64,000 nucleotides of DNA from Apostichopus japonicus (GCF_037975245.1 NC_092572.1:6277501-6341500); one strand, 5' to 3'; numbered from the stretch's first letter, positions 25,198 to 36,821 are shown. Notes: a model not told the origin generated them from the sequence alone. A program made the numbers and translations.

Positions 25198-25923
25198 ACT
25201 GAACTTAATGGAAAAATAATACATATCAGTTCCAACGAAAATAATAACAAAACCGCGGCGCGGGTCGACCGAATACAATTTGAGAACGAAATTGTCTCCT
25301 TGGGGAACTTCTAAGGCGGTTCACTTCACTAAGTTGGGGACGTCTCTGGATTGGGTGGTTGTCTGGACAGATCGCGATTCGAGGAAATAACCTCTTGGGG
25401 CGTCCCAGCTTGGGGCGTCTCTATGAGAAACTGTTCATCACTCTGGTTGGGTCATCGCAGGGGTTCACTTCCGGATCCAAACATTGAATTAAAATGGGAA
25501 TTTATAGTTCAGTTCCATCACAACAGAAAATTATAGGGTTGCCAGATATTAGCACAGGGTGAAATATAGTTCTGCCTCCATTGGTACAGCTCAGGGTGAT
25601 AAACTTCTATTAAATATGTAATTTCCTTGTAAAACAGTTCCAGGTTTTTACTAAAATAGAATATCCATTTGTAGAACAAGCTCCAGGTATTCCCTAAACT
25701 TATACAAAAACTTCATGGGTAAATAGCTTCAATTAAGTGTCCATTTAACTTGTAATTAATTTAATACTGGTCCTCTACTCTATTACCGGTGAAGTTAGTC
25801 TAAGAAAATAATTATGATCTCGTGCCCAACCATTTCAAACTTAATCCTTCCCCTCTTCTCCTCTAACTACTATGAACTTAACTCGGCGTCAGTGTCTTAT
25901 CTTAATTTCCCCCTACCATGCTC

Positions 25924-26045
25924 CATCCCATAATAATTAGAATACATCCCATAATAATAAGAATACATCCCATAATAATAAGAATACATCCCATAATAAT
26001 AAGAATACATCCTATAATAATAAGAATACATCCCATAATAATAGT
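25924..26045. repeat. 21-bp minisatellite in the LTR, six units
   Basis: Repeats of 'catcccataataataagaat' plus one base. Being 21 bp long and stop-free, it makes artificial heptapeptide repeats on both strands (HPIIIRI on the plus strand). Confidence 0.9.
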
Positions 26046-26655
26046 ACAAGGCAGCTCACACATGACCACCTTAAAACAATTAAACACAAAGCTTGGTTCA
26101 TTGAATATTCATGATTTAGCCTTTGTCTCAACTTCCCCCCTCCTACTCTAGACCAGCTTGCCCTCCACTTCCTGGTATCCGAGGTCCAGTGACCAACCAG
26201 CTGTCAATTAACACTTAATACATAATTTACCAGACACATTACTTAATTTATGGTGTCCTTTGGTACATTTAAATAATCATCTATCACCGAAACATTCCTA
26301 TCTAACCAAACAAAAGTTATAAAATTGTCTATTTAACCCACAGTTCTGAAAAGGGATAGACTCTTGGAGCCACTCATATATTCCTAGAAAATAGGACCAC
26401 GCAAAACAATTACTTAGCTTTAGAAAAATACAGGTCACACAGGGCCACCCGACCACTAACTGTTGCCTGTAGTAGTTAGCAATAAAAGTGAAAATTAAGG
26501 GAACTCATTAATCTACCAAGTAAAGATTATTCATTGTCAAATGAATTAAAACAAACAAACAAAAGAAAATAATCAAATGAATGAAAACAAAAGTAAAAAA
26601 AATAAAAGAAAATAATAACTATACAAAACATTAACCAGGTTATGCTCTGGTTACA

Positions 26656-27221
26656 CAATGACAAATGACGTAAAAAATTCGAGATGAAACAAAAATATTA
26701 GAGATATAACGTTGGGATTTCGAGATAAAACATTTTCCACTACCAAATATTCCAATAAATCAACCTTTTTAAGCTCCGTCGGCGTTTCCCCTACTTTTAG
26801 AACCTACTCCATTTCCATAAGGTTACTATCTAATTACTTCAATGTGTTTGTTTATGTGTTTTTTGAAACAACAATACTGTGGCAATATTGGGTAACAGAA
26901 CAAGCTAAATATAGGAAGGTAGACATTTTCTGACAGGTTTCCGAGTTACCAGATCGTGGCAGTTCAGATAAAAAGCATTTTACATATAAAAGATATACAA
27001 GGGTAAAGACATTGTAATTTTATTCAAAGTGACCAAAAGTTAAAACTAAATAAGTCATAATTTTAAATTGCAAAAGAAAAAAAAAGAAAGAAAAAAGGTA
27101 TGTACACATTTTCAGATGTTACATGATACAAAATTTAGTTATCTTTGCTATCGTGTCATCATTCCACATGTATTATGTCAGTCGCTGTCGAAATGTTTTC
27201 GGCAACTGGGAAAATACTTCT
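26656..27221. repeat. LTR-flank segment, left copy (paired with 36822-37397)
   Basis: Starting right after the LTR end with 'caatgacaaatgacg' and ending at 'ggcaactggg..aatacttctat', this ~566-bp segment is nearly identical to the DNA beyond the right LTR. Its presence after both LTR copies means that LTR plus flank were duplicated together. Confidence 0.8.
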
Positions 27222-27365
27222 ATCTACCAAGTAAAGGTTATTCATTTTCAAATGAATAGAAACAAACAAACAAAAGAAAATGATCAAATGAATAAAAACA
27301 AAAGTAGGAAAATAAAAGAAAATGATATCTATACAAAACATGAACCAGGTTATGCTCTGGTTACA
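27222..27365 (-). mobile_element. 144-bp LTR tail adjoining the element's polypurine tract
   Basis: From 'atctaccaag' to 'gctctggttaca' this repeats the last 144 bp of the LTR (compare 26511-26655). It is followed immediately by 'ctttccccctgcct', which on the minus strand is a purine-rich tract directly upstream of the LTR's TGTAACC start. This is therefore the true junction of the internal region with its 3' LTR, but only 144 bp of that LTR remain before the sequence jumps into the duplicated flank. Confidence 0.75.
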
Positions 27366-27913
27366 CTTTCCCCCTGCCTCTGGAAATGGCTCCTGACATT
27401 TCACCTTAAAACAAGTCACCACCACCTGTGACTTTTTTTCAAAGCACTTAGTGACATAAAACACTTTTTTTTAGTTGGTAATAAATCAATTCATGACACT
27501 CATAGACAATCTTGAGAGCAAACTGTGCAAAATGCAATCAATATGACAAAATGTTAATACTCCTTGCAATTAATAGGACCGTTTCCCACCATAACATTCA
27601 CTGTTTCAACCACGGAGAACAGGTTTCCTTCGTTAAATTTCACAGAAAAGGTATAAACAATTAGTTTCCTTAGTTCACATCATGTACAATAGATATAAGT
27701 GGATAAATCAACCACAAATAGTTTGTCAGAAAAAAAATAGTAATTGTTTCTATTGGTTTCAACACACAAAACAAAATATGACCTTGTAATCATATGAAAA
27801 TAAATGTAATGAGTTATAAGTTATTTACTCAACACGTCTTTGCCGATCTGTTTCCAGTGTAGCATATTGTAACAGACAAATACTAACAGATCATATCGTT
27901 TCATCTGCAACAG

Positions 27914-28171
27914 TTAAACATTGGCTACCAAAGAGCAAATGGCCTTAGAAAACTCTTTTGGGAGGTCCCTACATGACAATAAAAAAATAGTTTTCTCTTC
28001 CCAGGAGGGGCTAGTAACCTTACATTGGTTTGCTATGTGAGCATGTGACACACCTTTGCGTCGTGCTGCCAATCTTGCCGATCGTCTAGTCGGTTGCACT
28101 GCGTGCCGTACTCGTGATCCCAGCACAGGGCCTGTTGGGGTGGACTTAGTCTTTGTCTTTGGGGATCGGGG
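27914..28171 (-). pseudogene. retrotransposon pol C-terminal tail (after DNA-transposon insertion)
   Basis: The minus-strand frame contains the basic stretch PTRRSARLAARRKG, of the kind seen at the C-terminus of many gypsy Pol proteins, and ends with a stop at 27914. It is the continuation of the frame at 29340 and above, separated from it by the 1150-bp element at 28181-29330. Confidence 0.65.
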
Positions 28172-28180
28172 TGCCGGTAT

Positions 28181-29330
28181 GCGAGATTTTTTCCCAGCGC
28201 GGTAAAGGCCATCATTTGCATACCTCGCTTCTTATTGGCTGGGGTCCGTATACATAAGATTCTTTACAATATCAACTAGCAGCCGATGCACTGAATCGCT
28301 CATCATATATCACATTTCACAAGGTCACTTCGCTACACTCACAATCAACCAAAAAAAAAAAAAACAGTCTAGCAGCAGAATGTACAATGGTGCGCGTTTG
28401 AGTAGAGTTAATATATTTGTCGGTGTCTTGTACCCCGGTGTAGAGGATCTGTGGTTATGTATCGCACAACTCTGTTGCTGTAAATTTAAAGAAGTTAAAT
28501 CAAACCGGAACAGTTTGAAGATGATACAAAACAGCACCATATAATATAAAGACAATTTCTGTGTTCAATAACTATAATCCACAGTGGCAGTGGTACAACC
28601 AACATGCATGACTAAAATTCAAGGCGTAGATTTCGTAGTATATTATCTGAAAACCGTGCCAAAGGCAAAGGGTTATAATAAACCGTTGCAAAGGGTCATG
28701 AATTTGAAATTCAAATCAATGTCTTTGCTCAGAATTAAAGTCTATCAGATTAAAGATTAAAAGCAAGTTATTAGTCAACCAGAAACGGTCAAGCTGTCCT
28801 ATGTTTTTAAACAGTTTTGAAGCAATCAAACGCCTGGTACTTATCTGAGTACATTGCCATCGCAGTACTCTGTACAGCAAGTTCCAGCATCACCTCGAAG
28901 CTTCACCCTCGTCAAAACTAACTAATTCGATTTATTGGCTTTTCAGTTTTGGATCATCAACTAGTAAGTAATTATTACCTTCAAAGAAGGACAGTCATCT
29001 ACAACGAGACGTGTACACTCACAGTCCATGGTCGCAGTATTGTTTTTCGAACTTATGGATGTAAATGTACACAAACAAGTCCACGCAAAAGCAAAGCAAA
29101 AACATTTTAACAAATATTTTAACAACGTTGTCTCAAGACAGTCACCAGTTCATACAGCACGTGTATGCGAATCACGATCCACTGCTTGCACGTGTATGTC
29201 GATGTACATACACACACGCATAGCGTAAGCAAGAACTTCCCAATTCAGTATCAACAGTGCAAGACTGCAGCCAATGAAAAGCGAGGTATGCAAATGATGG
29301 CCTTTACCGCGCTGGGAAAAAAAATCTCGC
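28181..29330. mobile_element. long-TIR DNA transposon with 9-bp TSD
   Basis: The terminal inverted repeats run about 61 bp: 28181-28241 against 29269-29330, both opening 'gcgagatttttt' and including 'cccagcgcggtaaaggcc'. They differ by two T residues and a few substitutions. The flanks carry the 9-bp duplication 'tgccggtat' at 28172-28180 and 29331-29339. The interior of about 1 kb has no transposase-like frame, so the copy is non-autonomous. Long repeats with a 9-bp duplication fit a Mutator-like family best; a Merlin-type element is an alternative. It interrupts the 3' part of the retrotransposon pol frame. Confidence 0.85.
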
Positions 29331-29339
29331 TGCCGGTAT

Positions 29340-29884
29340 AGGCGGTGTCTCGGTCGGTGGGGTAACAGCTTCTGGCTCCACTGGGATTCTTCTGTCTTCC
29401 AAACTAACGTTGTGCTCCGCCTCTTCCAATGTAGCATGCGGAGTAGTCACTTCTTGTTCCTTTAATATTCTGGGAACCTCCTCAGGGGTTTAACAAGCTC
29501 TTGACCTTCTAGCTGGTACAGGCCTTGTTACCAATGCATACCAGGATGACTGATCATCTGTATCACTATCCTCTGTAACGCCAACTAAGGGTTTATCGTG
29601 GTAACATTGTCTTGGTCTGGTTTCTTTGGGGTTCTGGGGGTCACATGTATTCATGGATTCTGGAATAGGTAGCAATATTTTTCTGTGTAGTATTCGCCTC
29701 TTCTCCCAAGCTCTTGATCTACCACATACACAGGTATATCGAGGTTAACTCTCCTTAAAATTTTGTAAACCTCTTGACCCCCACGATCAGCTAGCTTTTG
29801 TTTACCTCTGGGGTGCACATTCCTCACTAGTACTTTGTCTTCTGGTTCAAGCTCATTTCCTTTAGCCTTGGAGTCATATACGTG
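29340..29884 (-). pseudogene. integrase C-terminal region of gypsy pol
   Basis: Following the integrase core, the minus strand reads EPEDKVLVRNVHPRGKQKL and then VNLDIPVYVVDQELG near 29860-29700. This resembles the GPY/F-like module that ends many gypsy integrases. A proline- and glutamate-rich stretch up to the transposon insertion follows, with frame interruptions around 29680 and 29880. Confidence 0.7.
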
Positions 29885-30870
29885 TTAGTTGTGTTGTGCT
29901 CTCTCTTTGGAGTGTTTTGTAGCTAGTTGGTGAGCAAATTCTAGTTTTTCTCGTAGTTGCTCCGCATACTTATGGTGAGTTCTTGTGGATATAACTGGTT
30001 TAGGGAGTTGCATTGCTACATCAGATGGGAGGATCGGGTTTCTACCAAACATGAGGAAATAAGGTGAGTACCCAGTACTTGAGTGTTTAGTAGCGCTGTA
30101 TGCATGACATAGTGGAGCTACAAACTCTTTCCAATTTGCTTTCTTCTCTTCAGACAGGGTACCTAACATGTCAAGAAGGGTTCGATTAAATCTCTTACAG
30201 ATTGGGTTGCCTTGGGGTGATAGGGTGTTGTCCTGGACTTTCTTATTCTTGCAATCTTGCAAAGATGTTGGATCACTTCACTCTCAAAATTATGGCCTTG
30301 GTCAGAATGTAACCGGGTTGGGAAACCATAATGTACAAAAAAATTATCATATAGGACACGTGCTGTAGTACGAGCCGTCTGGTCTCTCGTGGGGAACGCC
30401 TGGGCATACTTCGTAAAATGGTCTGTGACTACCAGAATGTTCTCGTACCCTCCGTTTGATTGCTCAAGGGATAGATAGTCCATACATACCAGCTCCATTG
30501 GGGAAGATGTGTGGATGTTGACCAGCTTCGCCACATCTCCTGCTTTCTCATGTGTCTTGCGACGGATATATCTACCACACGATTTGATATAGTCGCTCAC
30601 AACACCTGCCATCTTTGGCCAGAAATATCTTTCCCGAAGTAGCTCTAATGTCCTTTCTTGACCCATATGTCCTACTTCATCGTGCAGTCCAGCCACAGCC
30701 GTACCTCTATACAGTGGAGGTAGGACAAGCTGATACACATTCTCTCCCTGGGGATCGTTATAGCATCGGTACAGTACTCCATCTTTTAAAAGAAATTTAT
30801 CCCAATGTCGGAGTAATTGTTTAACACTGGGCGTTTCTGCTACGTACAGTCTTCGATTTGGGGGAAGACC
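29885..30870 (-). pseudogene. gypsy integrase (broken)
   Basis: The HHCC finger region reads HDEVGHMGQERTLELL and then SCGRYIRRK, where the last zinc cysteine position is a tyrosine. The catalytic core retains D in VCMDYLSLEQ, D in LHSDQGHNF and E in FESEVIQHL. Near 30230 the frame shifts after TTPYHPK, and the sequence continues in another frame with CKRFNRTLLDMLGTL and GYSPYFLMFGRNPILP. The frameshift and the lost zinc ligand indicate inactivity. Confidence 0.85.
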
Positions 30871-30883
30871 TCTCTCTAGGTAC

Positions 30884-31504
30884 CTAATTTACTCGATAGA
30901 TATCTGGATCTCGCTTCTGTCGATTCTGCCATAAATGGGGGTCGCCGCTCATCAGAGACTGGGGTTGATTTAAGTCAGTATCAGTACTACCATTACATTC
31001 CATATCTAATACTCTTGTTTGGGAGCACAGGGTCTCTACCATGGAGAGTGGGTTCTCTCCAACAGTGTACTTTGATAGCAAATGAACTTCACATATTGCT
31101 CGTACTGTGTCTCCAGTTAGGGTGTGGGGGTCGTCGGGGTGGGGTCTGCGGGACAATCCATCTGCATCTCCATTCCTCTTACCTGGCTGATATTGAAGGT
31201 CATAGTTGTAGGTGGATAGAACTGCCAACCAACGATGTCCTGTAGCATCAAGTTTAGCTGTTGTATTTACATAGGTGAGCGGGTTATTATCTGTCAGGAC
31301 AGTAAATGTACGACCGTAAAGGTACTCCTTAAACTTCTCCGTCACTGCCCACTTCAGAGATAGAAATTCCAATTTATGTGCAGGGTAGTGCATTTCACCC
31401 TTTCTCAGACCTCTGCTCGCATATGCTACTACCCTCTCTTTCCCATCTTGTGTCTGGTATAATGCTGCCCCCAGCCCCAGTCCACTGGCATCAATGTGTA
31501 ACAT
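30884..31504 (-). pseudogene. gypsy RNase H domain
   Basis: The minus-strand frame gives HIDASGLGLGAALYQ, a KLEFLSLKWAVTEKF helix, VLTDNNPLTYV and ADGLSRRPHPDD, the standard order of the Ty3/gypsy RNase H. The upstream connection to reverse transcriptase (FLGFTGYYRRFIKDYF at about 31570-31515) continues into it. It is the best preserved part of the element. Confidence 0.85.
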
Positions 31505-32500
31505 GAAGGGCTTAGAGAAATAGTCCTTGATAAATCTACGGTAATAACCTGTAAATCCTAAAAATGAGCGTACGTCGTGTACACTACGGGGTACGGGCCA
31601 TGTCTGGAGTGCTTCAGTTATACAGATTTCAGAAAAGTTGGTATCATCTGAAAGAACAACCCCAGAAAAACCTTTATCATATATTTTGAAGTCAATTTTG
31701 AAGTCATTAGTGATTTAATTGGGTATTTTGTTGTTTTCCATTTAAAACATGTGTGCGTCCTAATTTGCATATCATAATTTGCATATAATTTGCATTTTTT
31801 TTAAATTTATCAATTCCAAATTTTGTTCCCTATTGATCTAAATAAACCTTAAGGCCGTAATCTTCAAGTCTCTGGAAAACTGCTTTCAATCTCTCGAGGT
31901 GTTCTTCAAAGGTATGAGAAAAGATAATATCGCCAAGGTACACCAGACATTGTTGAAGGTTAAGGTCACCCCGTACACATCTCCATGAGCCGTTGAAAGA
32001 TTGCAGGGGCATTAGTTAGACCAAACGGCATGCGGTTACACTCATAAAAACCAAAGGGCGTCGTGAAGGCTGTTTTGTACTTCTCTTTCTCTTCAACCTC
32101 TATCTGCCAGTATCCACTTTTAAGATCTAGGGAGGAAAACCACTTAGCAACTGCCAGGGCATCCAGACTCTCTTCAGTACGAGGTAGAGCGTACCCATCT
32201 TTAATTGTCTTGGCATTCAATTTACGATAATCTATACAAATCGAAGGGTTCCGTCCTTCTTTCTCACTAAAACTACAGGGGATTTAAATGGGCTACAGGA
32301 GGGTCGAATAATATCACCATCATCCATGTCCTTCAACAATTTTCAAAACTCCTGATAATCAGCTGGGGGTATTTGCCGGTGTCTCTCCTTAAAGAGGGTT
32401 GGGTCACTTAGGAGGATAGTATGTTTCACTGCTGTCGCACAGCCTAGATCGTTTTCATGCTTAGAGATGACCGCTTCATGTTTCCGCAATAGTGTCTCTA
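31505..32500 (-). pseudogene. gypsy reverse transcriptase (interrupted, catalytic Asp lost)
   Basis: Minus-strand pieces in order are KHTILLSDPTLFKERHRQ, then FKSPVVLVRKKDGTLRF, FSSLDLKSGYWQIEV, FGFYECNRMPFGLTNAP and CLVYLGDIIFSHTFEEHLER. Family members have YLDD at the active site. Here it is YLGD (about 31930-31945), with one residue also missing after it. Stops interrupt the N-terminal part. A non-homologous segment at about 31675-31850 replaces the region normally following YGLKV. Confidence 0.85.
31675..31850. repeat. foreign AT-rich insertion inside the reverse transcriptase
   Basis: The pol frame stops making sense after YGLKV (about 31850) and resumes near 31675. The intervening 175 bp contain three copies of 'atttgcat' near 31760-31797 and a 'ccctattgatc' motif resembling the block at 19690-19820. 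'aaggttt' occurs at both edges and could be a short target duplication. About 25-35 pol codons appear to be missing at the junction. Confidence 0.5.
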
Positions 32501-32823
32501 TCTCTTTAAGTTGTGGTGGCCCGGTGGGGTCAGCAGGGATTGGTCAATGTCAAATTCGTCGAACGTTATCTCCTCACTTGGACTCTGTACGTTGGTGCTC
32601 ATACTCTGCGCCTTTTTTCTCTTCCAGTTTTAGACACTGGAGCCTGCACTCCATCTACTCTGTGGATTTGACACACTTGCTCATTTCCCTTCAGGTAAAA
32701 CATCCTTCGTGGAAATATTGGTAATTTTTAAAGGGAAAGTCTTGACTCTTTGGGATATATCGATAACACCTGGACTAACAATCAGTCCCGAAGGCAGCCG
32801 GTCGTCTGGATCATATTAGGGAA

Positions 32824-33400
32824 TTACAAAAACTCTCTCTCTCCTTTAGAGATCGTCTTCCTTGCCCTCCCTTTTACCAGAATTGATCTACCAGGTTGGA
32901 TCTTGACACTGCTATGGTGGTCGAGGTATACCCTCCAGCCACTCTCTTGTGTATGGACCTTGGACTGTAACTCTCTATAGGCTGTCTGCCACGCTGAGGG
33001 AACTACGTTATGTTGTAAAAATTGTACCCCAAGGCATTTTCTACATTTTTCCATACAGCGGGATATGATATTAGTACCAAGAAGTAGGGGCACACCTTGG
33101 TTGTAGGGAGTGTCAAGGACAATAAGGGCACAGGTTTCATACTTCTCATCTCTAAGGGTCACATGGTCAGGGAAGGTTATTGTTACTCTCACGTAGCGTA
33201 GATATGCCACACTATGCCCCCCCCCCCTTTTAGGTCTCCTAAGGGCATGTAGGAGAGATATCTCTTGTAGAATGAATTAGCTATCATGGTCACTTGGGAT
33301 CCGGTGTCAATGAGGCTCTTGCAGTAGACCCCATTAATTATAGCCGCACTCTCTGATACATCTCCCACAATCTCGTCTACATGGGGGTACTCCTGGGGGC
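32824..33400 (-). pseudogene. gypsy aspartic protease region
   Basis: The minus strand carries LIDTGSQVTMIANSFY, with the retropepsin DTG catalytic motif encoded at about 33300-33308. After a frame change at a C run (33218-33230) it continues with VPLLLGTNIISRCMEK, the usual second conserved block. A stretch up to 32824 probably links to reverse transcriptase. Confidence 0.8.
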
Positions 33401-33418
33401 AAGGTCGGTTTGGGCCAC

Positions 33419-34868
33419 TTAATGCTCCCCGGGTAGAAGTGACCGTGGGGAGTTTAAATTAACCTGGGTTGGGGTTCTGCAAAACGTTGCTATGTGGACG
33501 GACCGATTGCACCTAAAGCATCTGGTCTGGGGGCTCTGACGAGCCAGGTGTCCTACAACCCCACATTTAAAACATTTTGGGGGCACCCTGTTCATCAAGG
33601 GGGGTATATAATTTGACATACGGGGGTTTGGGGTTGATTCCTCGCTCTCCTGTCTGCCTGCTCTTTGGAGCTCCTCAAGTGTCTTGGTAAGCTCCCTAAC
33701 CTTTGCCTCCAAGTCAGGGACCACTGGGGACGGGGTTGCCGAATGCATTAGCACTCTGCCAGTCTGGGTATTTCTTTTGAGGTGTCTCCGGTCAGCACAC
33801 TCTTGTTCGACCAAACGTGTCAGCCGAAGGAGATCTCCAAAGTTTCTCGCCTCTTGGTAGTTGTGCCGAACGGCCCCCCTTATGTCATCGTCCACGAGCC
33901 CCTTCCAAAATACTACCCTAAGGGTCCGGTCCACCTCTTCTGCAGAGATCCCTCCTCTGTCTCTGGCCTTCATGACAAGGCTTTCTAATCTACACCCAAA
34001 TGCTGCAGTTGTTTCCCCTTTCTGCTGGTGTGTATTATAGGCCTGTTCTAGCAAGTCAGCCCCTGATTCCACAGTTCAATAAATCCCCTCCAGCTTTTCA
34101 ACTATTTCCTCAATACTTGAGTTTGGGCCTAAATGTCTTACTACCCTGGCCGCTTGGCCCCTCAGGGAATTCCTTACTGCATTTCTATAACCTCCTTAGA
34201 GTGCACTTCTTGTTGCAGGAGACAAGAGATCTCGTACTCCCTCATCTCACGCTTAATTTATTGTTGGTCTCCCCAGCAAAGACCCAAATTCTTGAGGGTT
34301 GGATGATGGTGGTCCCCAAGGGTTGGCGAGCTGGGGGAACTGAACCCGCTGAGGATAAGCTCAGGTTATCATCTTTTTGCACTGTGTAACCTGCTAGCTT
34401 TAAGGATTGATCATGTCTTGTCGAGACATCTCGCTTGAGGGGCTTTGTATCGAAAGGCTGAGGGAAATTCCCTTGAAAACCTCATCCTTCAGATCTGTCA
34501 CTGCCTTTTCTGCTATCTCTGCAGACACATACTCACACAAACCAACGCTAGGGTTACCATTAAACCTGAACGAATTTACTTCCCCTACTCTACCCATATA
34601 ATTCTTCAAGTCTTCCAAGTCAATGTCCCGGGGGATACCCTTAACAGTTACAACCTTACCTTCCATGGTTTCTATGGTAACACGGGAGAAGACTGGAGTA
34701 ATAAATTTAGTGTACACTCAGAAGGTCAAATGTGTAAAGGCATGTGAAGGAATAATGGTTGTAAACTTTTTAGGGTTCTACTGTGCAGTAAGCTATTCTA
34801 GAAACTTCTCTGCAGAGACTGAGATGTATACTACACGCTCAGTTGTAACATTGGTGGAATTACTCATA
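33419..34868 (-). pseudogene. gypsy gag with RRM-like N-terminus and CCHC knuckles
   Basis: A possible start ATG lies at 34868 followed by two stops. The next block has VVTVKGIPRDIDLEDLKNYM, which looks like the first strand and helix of an RNA-recognition (RRM-type) fold. A capsid-like helical region follows (GQAARVVRHLGPNSSIEEI), with a stop before VESGADLLEQAYNTHQQ. Two zinc knuckles end the frame. In CFKCGVVGHLARQS the fourth cysteine is replaced by serine, while CFRCNRSVHIATFC keeps CX2CX4HX4C. Gag would bind the element's RNA. The stops and frameshifts make it non-functional. Confidence 0.8.
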
Positions 34869-35064
34869 TAATATAACTTGTGAAAACTGGAACATAAGAT
34901 ATGGATGCAAACTCTGCTCTCACCTTAAAGGCAATTAAGTTGAAAATGTTTGACATTTAAAATAACATTGAAATTAAGTATGACTGGGTGAACATGTCGC
35001 CTTCTCAATGACCTAATCTCAGAGAAATAAATTGTAATCAGGTCCCATAAACGGGCTCCAATTA

Positions 35065-36821
35065 TGTAGCCGGCCAAAAACGCATTGACCAGGCCTAAAT
35101 ATTTTTTTTTTTAGGTTTGGGAAGATTACAAGTGACACCTCCAAATTAGGTAGGCCGGTTTACTCTGAGATCGTGGGGACAACTTAAAAAGGCAGAATGC
35201 TCACACACAAAAAAAAAAAAATAAAGGTAAAGTGGTGTGTTAACAATGCACATGGACGTTGTATTAATATCATTAGGGTTACTTTAACTTAATGTGAAAT
35301 TATATAAATGGGTGTAACTTACATATCTCGGAACTCTTACTTCTTATAACGACTCCACTGAACTTAATGGAAAAATAATACATATCAGTCCCAACGAAAA
35401 TAATAACAAAATCGCGGCGCGGGTCGACCGAATACAATTTGAGAACGAAATTGTCTCCTTGGGGAACTTCTAAGGCGGTTTTTGGGGACGTCTCTGGATT
35501 GGGTGGTTCTCTGGACAGCTCGCGATTCGGGGAAATAACCTCTTTTAGCGTCCCAGCTTGGGCGTCTCTAAGAGAAACTGCTCATCACTCGGGTTGGGTC
35601 ATCGCAGGGGTTCACTTCCGGATCCAAACATTGAATTAAAATGGGAATTGATAGTTTAGTTCCATCACAACAGAAAATTATAGGGTTGCCAGATATTAGC
35701 ACAGGATGAAAAACAGTTCTGCCTCCAGTGGTACAGCTCCGGGTTATAAACTTTTATTAAATATGAAATTTCCTTGTAAAACAGTTCCAGGTTTTTACTA
35801 AAATAGAATATCCATTTGTAGAACAAGCTCCAGGTATTCACTAAACTTCTATAAAAATTCCATGGGTAAATAGCTTCAATTAAGTGTCCATTTAACTTCT
35901 AATTAATTGAATACTGGTCCTCTACTCTATTACTGGTGAAGTTAGTCTAAGAAAATAATTATGATCTCGTGCCCAACCATTTCAAACTTAATCCTTCCCC
36001 TCTTCTCCTCTGACTATTACAAACTTAATCCTTCCACTCTTCTCCTCTAACTACTGTAAACTTAACTCGGCGTCAGTGTCTTATCTTAATTTCCCCCTAC
36101 CATGCTACCCTATTCACTCCATCCCATAATAATTAGAATACATCCCATAATAATAAGAATACATCCCTTAATAATAAGAATACATCCCATAATAATAAGA
36201 ATACATCCCATAATAATAGTACAAGGCAGCTCACACATGACCACCTTAAAACAATTAAACACAAAGCTTGGTTCATTGAATATTCATGATTTAGCCTTTG
36301 TCTCAACTCCCCCCCCCCTACTCTAGACCAGCTTGCCCTCCACTTCCTGGTATCCGAGGTCCAGTGACCAACCAGCTGTCAATTAACACTTAATACATAA
36401 TTTACCAGACACATTACTTAATTTATGGTGTTCCTTGGTACATTTAAAATAATCATCTATCACCAAAACATTCCTATCTAACCAAACAAAAGTTATAAAA
36501 TTGTCTATTTAACCTACAGTTCTGAAAAGGGATAGACTCTTGGAGCCACTCATATATTCCTAGAAAATAGGACCACGCAAAACAATTACTTAGCTTAATA
36601 AAAATACAGGTCACACAGGGCCACCCGTTGCCTGTAGAAGTTAGCAATTAAAGTGAAAATTAAGGGAACTCATTAATCTACCAAGTAAAGTTTATTCATT
36701 GTCAAATGAATTAAAACAAACAAAAGAAAATGATCAAATGAATAAAAACAAAAGTAAAAAAAAGAAAAGAAAAGAAAATAATAACTATACAAAACATTAA
36801 CCAGGTTATGCTCTGGTTACA
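35065..36821 (-). mobile_element. 5' LTR of the Ty3/gypsy element (right copy)
   Basis: The LTR is 1757 bp with TG..CA ends (tgtagccggcc at 35065, gctctggttaca at 36821). On the minus strand it begins TGTAACCAGAGC and ends GGCCGGCTACA, directly before the internal region. From 35261 onward it is collinear with the left copy at 24522-26655. It holds five units of the 21-bp minisatellite at 36120-36220. Confidence 0.8.

Larger units (their letters stand above)
24522..26655 (-). mobile_element. truncated second LTR copy of the Ty3/gypsy element
   Basis: This segment is collinear and highly similar to 35261-36821 of the right LTR. It starts at 'gtattaatatca' and ends at the LTR terminus 'gctctggttaca'. 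It lacks about 196 bp of the LTR edge (present at 35065-35260) and carries a hAT-type insertion. Without the insertion it measures about 1554 bp against 1561 bp in the right copy. It includes a 21-bp minisatellite at 25924-26045 with six units; the right LTR has five. Beyond its end comes a flank segment also found beyond the right LTR, so it appears to be part of a segmental duplication and not simply the element's own 3' LTR. Confidence 0.8.
27366..35064 (-). mobile_element. Ty3/gypsy LTR retrotransposon, internal region (dead)
   Basis: Read on the minus strand, the order is a start next to the LTR end at 35065 (with TGGAGCCCG close to the LTR as a possible primer site), gag, protease, reverse transcriptase, RNase H, integrase, a basic tail and the polypurine tract at 27366-27379. 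That order, with integrase last, is diagnostic of Ty3/gypsy. Every domain is broken by stops or frame changes, and two other repeats have inserted into it. It is annotated below by domain. Confidence 0.9.

Noticed and set aside
25902-26151. HPIIIRI repeat protein
   Set aside because: It comes from the 21-bp minisatellite inside the LTR, seen in both copies and both strands.
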